Shown here: piece by piece, positions 8,902-17,772 of the stretch
Numbering within the stretch: position 1 is the stretch's first letter
Layout of the letters: the number at the start of each line of letters is the position of its first letter
Assembly: GCA_014381825.1 (NCBI GenBank)
Contig: JACNKX010000082.1
Coordinates: forward strand, 52,364-116,363
Length of the DNA stretch: 64,000 nt
From: Planctomycetota bacterium
Lineage (GTDB): Bacteria > Planctomycetota > Planctomycetia > Pirellulales > Pirellulaceae
Reading direction: 5' to 3'
Made by a program: the position numbers and the translations under genes
The notes under the pieces: generated by a model
What the model saw: only the letters and a program-made list of their open reading frames with translations
Told to the model about the DNA's origin: nothing
Database searches by the model: none

Positions 8902-9403
8902 GATCAGTTCCTCACGCTCGGTTGTATTGCAAGCAAACTCTGCCTGCCAGCTACCGACAGCGGAGATCGGCTAGTTGCAATGACTGAAACACGATGTTTC
9001 GAACAACAAGTCCGTGCCGTCGCCGCGCCATCGGGGTGGGGATTACGATAGCTTCTTCGCACTACTTGTGGAAATAGCAGACCATCGACGCGATCTTGAC
9101 CGCCAACGGACGTGGTGCCTACAACCTCGACCCTCCGAACTGGACATGCGCTAGAGAAGTCGTATGCGAAACACGACGATTGGATGCCATTTTGGCTCGC
9201 GAGCTTGCAGCTTGGCTGGCGTGGAGGGTACGTTTTTTTGCTCCACGAAACGCCTCCTAGTTACGTGTATTTCGCGCACTCCCCGTGGGTTGTTGCGCCA
9301 ATCTGCTCTAGCGAATGGTAACGGAAGACCAATCGTTTCGCTTCGTCCCCACCTAGGCCCGTACCCCATCGCCGTCGCGAAGATCAGATGCGAGACCAGC
9401 CAG
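8902..9403. other. Intergenic stretch without a recognisable gene
   Basis: About 500 bases between the 5' end of sthA and the 3' end of the YgiQ gene. A 69-codon plus-strand ORF (9112-9321) has no ribosome site or recognisable motif and is not supported. A 7-bp inverted repeat (CGTGGAG at 9220, CTCCACG at 9241) encloses a run of seven T but lacks terminator geometry. The sthA promoter presumably lies near 8920-9000. Confidence 0.6.
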
Positions 9404-11428
9404 CTATTGCGACTTTTTTGCATCAGGGCGATAGCCTGGACCGGGCTTGTGTCGCGATTGCTTCTTTTTGTCTTTCTTCTTCTGTCCACCAGGAATCGTG
9501 TGGACGTACTCGCCACGGAAACGCTTGTTGGCGTCCTTGCGGCGTTTAATGAGCGCCTCTTTCGGTGGCTGGGCAGGGATCAGGCTATCGCATCCGTTGC
9601 CGATCAAGTCTGTTCGCTTCGCTTGTTCAAGTGCCTTGCGAACTTCAAAGTAGTTCTCTGGCTTGAAGAATTGCATCAGAGCCCGCTGCAGCTTGCGATC
9701 GCGAAGATGCTTCGCAATGTAAACGGGCTTCTTGGTGAACGGGTCGATTCCCGTGTAGTACATCGTCGTGGCAACGTCCATCGGCGCGGGAATGAAGTCC
9801 TGGACTTGATCTGGTTGGTAGCCAGTTCGCTTCAGCATCACCGCCAAATGAATCATGGCGTCCAAATCGCTGCCTGGATGACTCGCAATAAAGTACGGCA
9901 CAATGTGTTGCTTCTTGCCGGCTTTCTTCGATTCCTTCTTAAAGACGTCCGTAAACTTCTCGAAGTCGTCGCCAGAAGGTTTCCGCATCAGATTAAGTAC
10001 GTTGGGGTCGGTATGCTCAGGGGCTACTTTGAGTAAACCGCCAACGTGATGTTTCGTCAGGTCTCGCATATACTCTGGCGATCGCCGAGCCAGATCCATC
10101 CGAATGCCGCTTGCGACGAGCACCTTCTTAATGCCGGGCGTCTCGCGAGCGTCTTTCATCAGTTTAACGAGCGGGCCGTGATCCGTGCCGAGCAACTTGC
10201 AGATCGTTGGGTGGACACAAGACTGCCGCCGACAAACGGCTTCAACTTCTGGCTTGGAGCAGGTCATCTGATACATGTTGGCGGTCGGTCCGCCGATGTC
10301 GCTGATCGTTCCTTTGAACTTCGGGTCGGCCGCCATCTGATTGATCTCGCCAACGATCGAATCATGGCTGCGCGATTGAATGATGCGACCTTGATGGGCC
10401 GTGATCGAACAGAACGTACAACCACCAAAGCAACCTCGCATGATCGTGACGGAATCTTTGATCATGCCGAACGCGGGGATCGGATCTTTATAGCTCGGGT
10501 GCGGCTGCCGCGTGTATGGCAAGCCGTAAATGCGGTCCATGGCGACTTCTGAAATCGGGAATCGCGGCGGATTGCAAACGATCGCTTGCCGGTCGTGATA
10601 CTGAACGAGCCGCTTGGCGTTATACGGATTCGTCTCGTTGTGCATCATCTTCGTCGCCTCGGCGAAAGCGACCTTATCCGCCACGACTTCTTCGTGGCTA
10701 GGCAGTGTCAGTGCATCTTCGGGCGGAGTTTCCGAAGCTCCCATGGCGTAGGCGATCCCTCGCATTTCGCGAAGATCTTTCACGGACCCGCCCGCCGCCA
10801 AACGCCGTGCCATCTCCAAGATCACGTCTTCGCCCATGCCGAAGACAACGAGATCGGCCTTCGAATCCAACAAGATCGAACGCTTGACCTTATCGGACCA
10901 GTAATCGTAATGAGCCAGACGGCGGAGGGACGCTTCAACTCCACCCGCAATCACGGGCACGCCCTTGTACGCTTGACGGGCTCGCTGACAGTACGCCAGC
11001 GTCGCACGATCCGGTCGCATGCCGATTCGACCACCCGGCGAGTAGGCATCGTCGTTGCGCACCTTCCTGTTTGCCGTATAGTGATTGATCATCGAATCCA
11101 TATTGCCGGCACTGATCGCATAGAACAGTCGCGGTTTGCCGAAGCGCTGCCAATCATCGACTTGATGCCAATCCGGCTGCGAAACGATGCCGATTCGGAA
11201 ACCAGCTGCCTCCAGCACTCGTCCCAAAATCGCCATCGCAAAACTCGGATGATCGATGTACGCATCACCCGTCACGAACACGATATCCACTTCGTCCCAA
11301 CCGCGCTCTTCCATCTCGCGCCGCGACATGGGCAACGCCTTGCGATGGGCAACGTCGGGAAAATCGGTCCCCAGTTGCGCAAGCGGATCGCTGGCGGTGG
11401 GTTCTGTCAGAATCGGGAGTTGAAGCAT
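9404..11428 (-). CDS. YgiQ family radical SAM protein
   Basis: A 674-residue radical SAM protein of the YgiQ/UPF0313 type. The cluster-binding motif is CFGGCTFCSI near residue 333 (CxxxCxxC) followed by a TAHQGR segment characteristic of the family. The N-terminal half has cobalamin-domain-like features (VFVTGDAYIDHPSF; GRIGMRPDR). The C-terminus ends in a lysine-rich basic tail with KKKDKKKQSRHK. ATG 11428 is preferred to the GTG/ATG further upstream at 11476, because AAGGT lies about 7 nt before it and the homologous start MLQLPI fits; the extra 16 residues look non-coding. The substrate of YgiQ proteins is not established. Confidence 0.9.
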   Translation of the reverse strand: MLQLPILTEPTASDPLAQLGTDFPDVAHRKALPMSRREMEERGWDEVDIVFVTGDAYIDHPSFAMAILGRVLEAAGFRIGIVSQPDWHQVDDWQRFGKPRLFYAISAGNMDSMINHYTANRKVRNDDAYSPGGRIGMRPDRATLAYCQRARQAYKGVPVIAGGVEASLRRLAHYDYWSDKVKRSILLDSKADLVVFGMGEDVILEMARRLAAGGSVKDLREMRGIAYAMGASETPPEDALTLPSHEEVVADKVAFAEATKMMHNETNPYNAKRLVQYHDRQAIVCNPPRFPISEVAMDRIYGLPYTRQPHPSYKDPIPAFGMIKDSVTIMRGCFGGCTFCSITAHQGRIIQSRSHDSIVGEINQMAADPKFKGTISDIGGPTANMYQMTCSKPEVEAVCRRQSCVHPTICKLLGTDHGPLVKLMKDARETPGIKKVLVASGIRMDLARRSPEYMRDLTKHHVGGLLKVAPEHTDPNVLNLMRKPSGDDFEKFTDVFKKESKKAGKKQHIVPYFIASHPGSDLDAMIHLAVMLKRTGYQPDQVQDFIPAPMDVATTMYYTGIDPFTKKPVYIAKHLRDRKLQRALMQFFKPENYFEVRKALEQAKRTDLIGNGCDSLIPAQPPKEALIKRRKDANKRFRGEYVHTIPGGQKKKDKKKQSRHKPGPGYRPDAKKSQ

Positions 11429-11596
11429 TACGAAGACCTTGGACGACGTGCGGAACCCGTGGAGTATAAGCACCACAAGGCGAATGGCCTATGGTTTAGC
11501 CGCCTGATTGCGTGGTTCACGGCGATTTGTGGCCGTTGACGCAGGCGCAACCGGTTCAATTTCTCATCCCGTCGCGGTGGTGAGAACTCATCGGAG

Positions 11597-13630
11597 CTAT
11601 CGCGGCGGATCTGGACTCTTGCCGACCTCCGGATACCAGGACTTCAGCGGAGCAAGTTCGGCCTTCATCCGCTCGTTCGGATCGACGAAGTTTACTTCTC
11701 GCGGTCCAACGAGCGCCACAAGCTCTCGGATGTCGAAAGCTTCCAGCAATCCAAAGCAGAAGAACTCCGGCTTCTGATTGATGCCGTAGTTTTTCTCGAC
11801 CACTTCCTTGAGCGTGGCAAGCGAGCCACTTAGCTCCACGCGATCGATCGCTGTCGTTTCCAAATCGGCGGCGATCACCGCAGCCAAACTCATCCGCTCG
11901 CCGACGGCCACAATCTGGAGATCGACGTCAGGATGTTGCTGCTTGCCCCATCGTGCGATTGCTGCGAGTTGACTGGCTTGAATTCCGACAGATCGTTCAC
12001 CGACCGCGGTCACCATTAACGCGAACAGAAAATCGCGCCGCGGAATCTTCGACTCGCCAATGTAGAACGGATCAACCGCAAGGACCCGGTGGCCTTCGTC
12101 GAGCAGTCGTTGCACCGTCTCCGACGCGGATGCTCGTCCGTCGTCTGCAACGACAATCGACGTCATCGTTGGCACGGTCAAACCTCTTGTTAGCTCGACT
12201 GCCGGAACGGTCCACTCTTTGTCGATGCTCATTTTCCACAGTTTTCCGGTGACGTCACCGATAGGAATCGCCGGCAACTCGTTCGTTTTCACTTCGTAGT
12301 CGTGAGCGCTAACGATCGCTGCCAATCGCTCGCGAGAGGAAGCGACCCACTCAGCGTCTTCCTCGGCTGGCAACCTTTCGCGAGGCAAGTCTTTAATGAG
12401 ATCCAATGCGAGTGTGTTGAAGTCGGCGTTGTCCGCCGGGAGCGGAACATGGAGTTCTCCGTTTGTCTTTAACTCGTCGTCGCTGGCGATCTCCTCTCCG
12501 TCGAACGAAGCGTCACCATCGTAGAATTGTTTACCAAGCATTCGGTAGAGCGCTTGTCGGTTATCCTGTTCAAAGTTGTGATTGCCTGGATCGTGGTTCA
12601 CGTGCGAAGACAGACGATCGAGTTGGTTGTAGAGTCGAAAAGCAGGGGTTGCGGCATCGACCAGCGGTTGCAAAGAGTGTCCAGATGCGAAGCAACAATT
12701 ATCCTCGACATTGAAGGTCAGTAGTGTCGCACGTGGAGCCATCATCGCCGTGAGATGTGAATAATCAGCCACTGTCGCCATGTCGCACGGAGTCTGTTCC
12801 GAATCGCCAAGGTCAGAATGATTGTGAATTCGCGTGATGTAGCTGGAATAGCCTGCGACAGGATTTGTCAGCGTGACGCGAGTATCGAGAGAACTAATGA
12901 AAATCGTCTGCCAGCCGCCCCCTGAAAGCCCCGCTACGGCGACTCGTTCGGGATCGGCATGCTCGTGGCTTAGCAACACATCGAGTCCTCGCTCCATCGT
13001 GAGATAGAAGGGCGCGATTCCGCCCGTTCCACACAAATCAAGTTGATTCATGCGATAGTGTCCGAAGCCCTCGGTACGTAGCTGCCCCATGCCGAGCCAT
13101 TCGACATTCAAAGCGATCATGCCGCGTTTGGCTTGGTTAATGCAGCGGATTTGCTTGTACTTGGCTGCCTTCCCGTCCGGTCGATCATGGCCGTTGACGT
13201 TCATGATGACGGGAACTTGTCCGCATAGCTCCACCGGTTCGTAAAGCAACGCTGGCACCCACAATCCGGGTAGAATCTGATACCGCAGCTTTTTGATTTT
13301 GTACCCTGGACCGCCATCAATTTCGTCGAGCCACTCGACTTGCTGCGGAGCCTGCCGCCAATCAGCCGCGGCGCCACGGAAGATCACTTTCTCGAACATG
13401 TCCGTTCGCCATGTGTTAGCGAGTTGCTGCCATTCGTCCAACGATTCGACTTTAGGCACTTTGGGCACGCGTGCTTCGCAGAACATCTCGACCTGAGCTT
13501 GCGGCACTAGCGGGTCGATCAGCGGGAACTTCAACAACGACTCGATGGCTTCGCGATCCTCGGCAAAAGTCGAACTGGTCGGGAGCAAGCAAGTGAAGAG
13601 TACAACAACAAGGGAGAGCGCTTGATACAT
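11597..13630 (-). CDS. Secreted two-domain alpha/beta hydrolase (acetyl xylan esterase-like)
   Basis: A 677-residue exported protein. ATG 13630 gives a classic signal peptide (MYQALSLVVVLFTCLLP, cleavage near TFA-ED); a start 14 codons upstream would bury it. The first domain (about 60-400) carries the nucleophile elbow GLSGGGW near residue 237 and resembles the acetyl xylan esterase/dienelactone hydrolase group. His and Asp partners plausibly lie in the DPGNHNFEQ segment near 345. The second domain (about 450-677) has the same order of strands (VLAVDPFYIGES, then IVAVGERMSLAAV), but its elbow reads GERMSL instead of GxSxG, so it is probably inactive. The substrate is unknown; carbohydrate esters are plausible for a planctomycete. 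It is monocistronic or paired loosely with the DTW gene 100 bp upstream. Confidence 0.8.
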   Translation of the reverse strand: MYQALSLVVVLFTCLLPTSSTFAEDREAIESLLKFPLIDPLVPQAQVEMFCEARVPKVPKVESLDEWQQLANTWRTDMFEKVIFRGAAADWRQAPQQVEWLDEIDGGPGYKIKKLRYQILPGLWVPALLYEPVELCGQVPVIMNVNGHDRPDGKAAKYKQIRCINQAKRGMIALNVEWLGMGQLRTEGFGHYRMNQLDLCGTGGIAPFYLTMERGLDVLLSHEHADPERVAVAGLSGGGWQTIFISSLDTRVTLTNPVAGYSSYITRIHNHSDLGDSEQTPCDMATVADYSHLTAMMAPRATLLTFNVEDNCCFASGHSLQPLVDAATPAFRLYNQLDRLSSHVNHDPGNHNFEQDNRQALYRMLGKQFYDGDASFDGEEIASDDELKTNGELHVPLPADNADFNTLALDLIKDLPRERLPAEEDAEWVASSRERLAAIVSAHDYEVKTNELPAIPIGDVTGKLWKMSIDKEWTVPAVELTRGLTVPTMTSIVVADDGRASASETVQRLLDEGHRVLAVDPFYIGESKIPRRDFLFALMVTAVGERSVGIQASQLAAIARWGKQQHPDVDLQIVAVGERMSLAAVIAADLETTAIDRVELSGSLATLKEVVEKNYGINQKPEFFCFGLLEAFDIRELVALVGPREVNFVDPNERMKAELAPLKSWYPEVGKSPDPPR

Positions 13631-13730
13631 GGGATGATTTCCGGGGAGAGCATTGGAGGTGTCACGTTGCATGATAGTGCCCTGTTTTACTCATCGCACG
13701 CGATTCTCGCGCGCCGCTTCCTTGAATTCT

Positions 13731-14903
13731 CTATTGCGGACCCTGCTTTCCGTAACGCGATCTCAGATGCTCGACTAACGCTACCGCCATATCAAGTCGC
13801 TGATTCGCGCGGCTCTTGTCCGCCGAAGCCGGGCACGTCACTTCTTCAACTGCCATGAGCGCCTCCATAGAACGAAAGCCAGTCCGCCACTTCCCGAAGA
13901 TCGACTTGAGTACTAAGCACCTAGGTTGCGAAGCTTCGATATGCCGTAAGAGTTGGCAGGTTCGCTCGTGATACACGATCAAAACATCGTTTGGTCGCAG
14001 GAAGCGATTCCACCGCTCGCGGAACTCGTCCTGCGGTACGGCTGTATCGAAGTCGACAGAGGAGAGCCGCATGTGTTTCAGTGCGGCGACTGAAAGTGGC
14101 TGTTGCTGGCGGAGGCTACAAGAGAATCGTTCGGTCGTACCCAAGCGCTGCGCGACCCAGTTCACAGGCGACGGTGTGGTGGTGTTTTGACCGGGCTGGC
14201 CCGGAGTCGCTTCACCATAAGCCACGATCAAACGGTCGGAGTCCTCTAATAATGCTTGCGGCAGATGCCAGGGCCGGGATTGTCGCTTCTTGTTCTGCCG
14301 CCATGAAACATGACTGCCCGCGTGTGCCAGCTGGTTCTCGACCATCTTGTTGAACGCGGCCAACAGTTGGTCCAGGCCAATCGTGTCGGGCTCCAAGGCT
14401 CGCAATGCGGCGACGGTGGCTTCCAAGGTCGAGAGGCTCTGTGCGTCGGGTTCGCGTCGAATTCGGTATTGCCCGGGAGAAGAAGGATCCAGCCGGTAGC
14501 ATGGCAAGTCGCGAAGTTGCGGGACATCGCGCACGATCGTCTTTGCCTGATGCCACGTGCCATCAATGATGACCAACTGCTCCGGTCGGTCGGCGACGGG
14601 CAACTCGTTCAGCGTTGCAGCGTTTGCGCCGGGATACAGCAGTCCGGCGTTAGCGCGGATAGGAAGTTGGTGTGTTCCAAAACGTCGATTGTGATCAACA
14701 ATCAGCTGACAGTGGTGCAGCGCCTTTCGCACGATCCGGGCCGTATTGAAGGCATGAAAGCGTTCGCCGACATGCTGTAAAATCAGGATGTCCGTACGAT
14801 TGTCGATCTGCGGGATCGCTTCGCAAAAGCAAAGCGACAGCGGACGAAAGCATTGATAACAACGCTGCCTCACCTGAGAATCCGATACTCTGGTTAGTTG
14901 CAT
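13731..14903 (-). CDS. DTW-domain protein (TapT-like tRNA uridine aminocarboxypropyltransferase)
   Basis: A 390-residue protein. The family signature is clear: a zinc-type cluster C15-x2-C18...C25-x-C27 (CYQCFRPLSLCFC) and the DGTW motif at 114-117 followed by HQAKT. DTW proteins transfer the 3-amino-3-carboxypropyl group of SAM to uridine in tRNA (acp3U). The DTW part covers about 1-210. The C-terminal 180 residues are an extension beyond the usual 200-240-residue length and contain no motif I recognise. ATG 14903 has AGGTGG about 11 nt upstream; a GTG at 14918 is an alternative. Confidence 0.85.
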   Translation of the reverse strand: MQLTRVSDSQVRQRCYQCFRPLSLCFCEAIPQIDNRTDILILQHVGERFHAFNTARIVRKALHHCQLIVDHNRRFGTHQLPIRANAGLLYPGANAATLNELPVADRPEQLVIIDGTWHQAKTIVRDVPQLRDLPCYRLDPSSPGQYRIRREPDAQSLSTLEATVAALRALEPDTIGLDQLLAAFNKMVENQLAHAGSHVSWRQNKKRQSRPWHLPQALLEDSDRLIVAYGEATPGQPGQNTTTPSPVNWVAQRLGTTERFSCSLRQQQPLSVAALKHMRLSSVDFDTAVPQDEFRERWNRFLRPNDVLIVYHERTCQLLRHIEASQPRCLVLKSIFGKWRTGFRSMEALMAVEEVTCPASADKSRANQRLDMAVALVEHLRSRYGKQGPQ

Positions 14904-14954
14904 GATGGTTGAAGCCACCTAGTCTAAGCTGCCAGCTTGGAACTCCTGTAGTAG

Positions 14955-14971
14955 GGTGGGCCGTGCCCACC
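14955..14971. repeat. GTGGGC hairpin
   Basis: GGTGGGC-cgt-GCCCACC, a compact perfect hairpin in the 155-bp gap between the divergent DTW and MFS genes. It is preceded by GTAG and followed by GG, a dispersed-repeat type often seen in planctomycete and cyanobacterial genomes (memory, not searched). Confidence 0.5.
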
Positions 14972-15058
14972 GGAAACGCGCGTGTCATTGCCGGGCCCAG
15001 TCCGCTCTGCATTAGCGTGCAACTTGCTAAGATGTTGCTTCACTAAGGCACATCTTCT

Positions 15059-16345
15059 ATGAATCCACATCAATCGCCGTTCCGATACGCGCTGTTCATG
15101 TTCTCCCTTGTGTTCGCGGGCGAAGCAATCTTCGGGTTGCCATTTTTGGTCGCACGCGTGTTTCGTCCGACCTTACTCGAAGTATTTCAGATTACCAACA
15201 CGGAGCTGGGAATCGCTTTCTCTTGGTACGGCGTCGTCGCGATGGCATCGTATTTTCCGGGAGGTCCGATAGCCGATCGCTTCTCTGCGCGCCGACTGAT
15301 GGTCGTCGCGTTACTCGTTTCAGGTGCTGGTGGCGTTTACTACGCGAGTATTCCGTCGATCGGTGGTTTGAAGCTGTTGTTCGCGTTCTGGGGCCTCACC
15401 ACGATTCTGTTGTTCTGGGCCGCGCTGATCCGAGCGACCAAGGAATGGGGTGGCGCACACGGGCAGGGCCGAGCGTTCGGGATTCTCGATGGGGGGCGAG
15501 GCTTGTTCGCTGCTGTGTTGGCAACGGTGACTGGCTTAGCCTTCGCTTCGTTGCTGCCGATTGACGTCGAGTCGGCGACGCTCGCTCAGAAAACCGTTGC
15601 CCTCCAACGAGTTATCTGGATCTTTACCGGGATGACTGCATTTGCGGCTATTCTCGTTTGGTGTTTCGTGCCAGAGCATGGCGACCGAAAGCTCGCCGAA
15701 TATAAATCGACCGCGAGTAACAAACTTTCGATCCATGCGATCAGGCCTGTCTTACGAAATCCAGCTGTGTGGTTACAGGGCGTAATCGTCGTCTGTGCCT
15801 ACACCGGCTACAAAGGGGCAGACGATTTCGGGTTGTTCGCAAAAGATGCGTTTGGATTCAACGATGTCCAAGCCGCACATATCAGTACGCTATCGTTTTG
15901 GGTTCGGCCTATCGCGGCGGTTGGAGTCGGGTTACTAAGCGATCGCATCAGTGCCTCACGCGCGGTCCTGCTTTGTTTCGGGGCGCTGTTCGTTGGTGAT
16001 CTAATCGTTTCCGTTGGCCTGATTTCGCCATCCGCACCCTGGACGCTGTATATGGCGATTGCAGGAACGAGCGCCGCAGTATTCGGTCTGCGCGGTGTCT
16101 ATTTCGCTTTGTTCAACGACGCTCGTGTGCCACCCGCACTGATTGGCACGGCGGCAGGTCTGGTTTCGGTGATCGGCTACACTCCGGACATCTTTATGGG
16201 ACCCTTGATGGGGATATTGACGGACAACAATCCGGGCGCGATCGGGCATCAATACTTGTTCGGAGCATTAGCCGGGTTCGCAGCGATCGGATTTGTTGCA
16301 ACGCTTCTGTTTCAACGCATCGCATCGCGGCATCGGTCACCTTAA
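15059..16345 (+). CDS. Major facilitator superfamily transporter
   Basis: A 428-residue integral membrane protein with about 12 hydrophobic segments in two halves separated by a cytoplasmic loop near residue 200-225. The loop after the second helix reads GGPIADRFSARRLM (about 75-88), the conserved MFS motif A. ATG 15059 has AAGG about 11 nt upstream. The substrate cannot be assigned. The absence of large extra domains and the family appearance suggest a small organic anion or sugar permease, but this is a guess. It is transcribed divergently from the DTW gene and followed 182 bp later by ribBA. Confidence 0.85.
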   Translation: MNPHQSPFRYALFMFSLVFAGEAIFGLPFLVARVFRPTLLEVFQITNTELGIAFSWYGVVAMASYFPGGPIADRFSARRLMVVALLVSGAGGVYYASIPSIGGLKLLFAFWGLTTILLFWAALIRATKEWGGAHGQGRAFGILDGGRGLFAAVLATVTGLAFASLLPIDVESATLAQKTVALQRVIWIFTGMTAFAAILVWCFVPEHGDRKLAEYKSTASNKLSIHAIRPVLRNPAVWLQGVIVVCAYTGYKGADDFGLFAKDAFGFNDVQAAHISTLSFWVRPIAAVGVGLLSDRISASRAVLLCFGALFVGDLIVSVGLISPSAPWTLYMAIAGTSAAVFGLRGVYFALFNDARVPPALIGTAAGLVSVIGYTPDIFMGPLMGILTDNNPGAIGHQYLFGALAGFAAIGFVATLLFQRIASRHRSP

Positions 16346-16468
16346 TGCCGAATCACAACCAGGTTCGTACATGTCGCATGGACGAGGCAGACGTTGCAGA
16401 GTCCTCAACTCGCATATCTACGATCCAACAACATGGCCCCTGGGCATTCTCGTCGAGCGGCTGGACCC

Positions 16469-16474
16469 TATAAT
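16469..16474 (+). promoter_or_regulatory. Possible -10 element upstream of ribBA
   Basis: A consensus TATAAT 53 bp before the ribBA start. No convincing -35 hexamer sits 16-18 bp upstream, so the call is tentative. No FMN riboswitch consensus is recognisable in the 182-bp leader. Confidence 0.35.
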
Positions 16475-16527
16475 GAGAGGAAAATCACTTCTCTTTTTTA
16501 ACTTCCATCTAACCAGCGCACGAATCT

Positions 16528-17739
16528 ATGCCGCGACCATTCTCGTCTGTTCAAGCTGCCGTTGATGCGATTGCTCGCGGCGAAGTTGTGATCGTTGTCG
16601 ACGATGAAGATCGCGAGAACGAAGGCGATTTCATTTGTGCTGCCGAGAAGGCCACCGCCGAAAACATCAACTTCATTCTCGATGGTCGCGGTCAGTTGTG
16701 TGCTCCGATTCTGCCAGATGTTTGTCGGCGGCTAGAGTTAACTCCGATCGTCGAGGCGAATAACGCTCCGCTCCGTACGGCGTTTATGACCCCGATTGAT
16801 CATGTCACCGCGAAGACAGGGATTACGGCGGAGGAACGAGCGCTCGCCGTTCGCACGCTCGCCGATCCGGAGGCGAAGGTAAGCGACTTTGTTCGACCAG
16901 GACACATCTATCCATTGTTGGCGAAGGAAGGTGGTGTTTTGCGGCGTGCGGGGCACACGGAAGCGACCGTCGACCTGTGCCGGATGGCAGGCCTCGCACC
17001 AGCGGGTGTGTTGAGCGAGATCCTCGACCAGCGGGGCGAGCGGGCGACACGAGAGCAACTGCTAGAGTTAGCGGAGAAGCACGATCTAGAGATCATTACT
17101 ATTGAGCAATTGATCGCACATCGCCGAGTCAGTGAGAAACTCGTGTCGCGCGTTGCCGAAGCCGACTTGCCAACGAAGTACGGTAAGTTTCGCGTTATTG
17201 CTTATGAAGTGAAGTACGAAGAACAGACGCCAATGGCGATCACTTGTGGTGACCTCTCGAACGTTGCTGCACCGTTAGTCCGCCTGCACTCGAGTTGCTT
17301 TACGGGCGACCTGATCGATTCGCTTCGTTGTGACTGTGGTGATCAGTTAAAGATGGCACTCGAGAAGATTCAAAGCGACGGAGCTGGCGCGTTGATCTAC
17401 TTGCCGCAAGAAGGTCGCGGCATCGGACTGGCGGAAAAGCTCAAGGCATATGCGTTGCAAGATGAAGGGCTCGATACGGTCGAGGCGAATTTGGCACTTG
17501 GTCACAAAGCAGATATCCGAGACTACGGAATCGGGATTCAGATCCTCAAAGATCTTGGTATGAGCAAAGTGCGTTTGCTAACCAACAACCCCAAGAAAAC
17601 GGATGCCTTTATCTACGGTGGTTTTAGCCTAGAAGTCGTCGACCAAGTTCCGATTCTCTCGCCAGTGAACAAGCACAACGCCCGCTACATTGCGACGAAG
17701 CGAGACAAGATGGGGCATCAGATTCCAGCTGAGGAATGA
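16528..17739 (+). CDS. ribBA: Bifunctional 3,4-dihydroxy-2-butanone 4-phosphate synthase / GTP cyclohydrolase II
   Basis: A 403-residue fusion that supplies both precursors of riboflavin: ribulose 5-phosphate to dihydroxybutanone phosphate (N-terminal half) and GTP to the pyrimidine intermediate (C-terminal half). The RibB active-site loop [10 protein letters not shown] lies at residues 25-34, with the later [10 protein letters not shown] segment. The GCH2 domain begins near 205 and has the zinc ligands in [16 protein letters not shown] and the catalytic [10 protein letters not shown]. Length and order match standard RibBA. It stands alone here; no other rib genes are in the window. Converges with carB, 33 bp apart. 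Confidence 0.97.
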   Translation: MPRPFSSVQAAVDAIARGEVVIVVDDEDRENEGDFICAAEKATAENINFILDGRGQLCAPILPDVCRRLELTPIVEANNAPLRTAFMTPIDHVTAKTGITAEERALAVRTLADPEAKVSDFVRPGHIYPLLAKEGGVLRRAGHTEATVDLCRMAGLAPAGVLSEILDQRGERATREQLLELAEKHDLEIITIEQLIAHRRVSEKLVSRVAEADLPTKYGKFRVIAYEVKYEEQTPMAITCGDLSNVAAPLVRLHSSCFTGDLIDSLRCDCGDQLKMALEKIQSDGAGALIYLPQEGRGIGLAEKLKAYALQDEGLDTVEANLALGHKADIRDYGIGIQILKDLGMSKVRLLTNNPKKTDAFIYGGFSLEVVDQVPILSPVNKHNARYIATKRDKMGHQIPAEE

Positions 17740-17772
17740 TGCTGCACGTTAGCGACATCACGAAGCGCGTGC

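Noticed and set aside
9164..10036. 290-codon plus-strand ORF overlapping the ygiQ 3' end
   Set aside because: It is antisense to the ygiQ protein, with no ribosome site and no recognisable family. The minus strand carries the CxxxCxxC radical SAM protein.
16346..16527. FMN riboswitch before ribBA
   Set aside because: The leader was read for the characteristic conserved blocks of the FMN riboswitch, and none was seen. A covariance-model search (Infernal with the FMN family) would be decisive.
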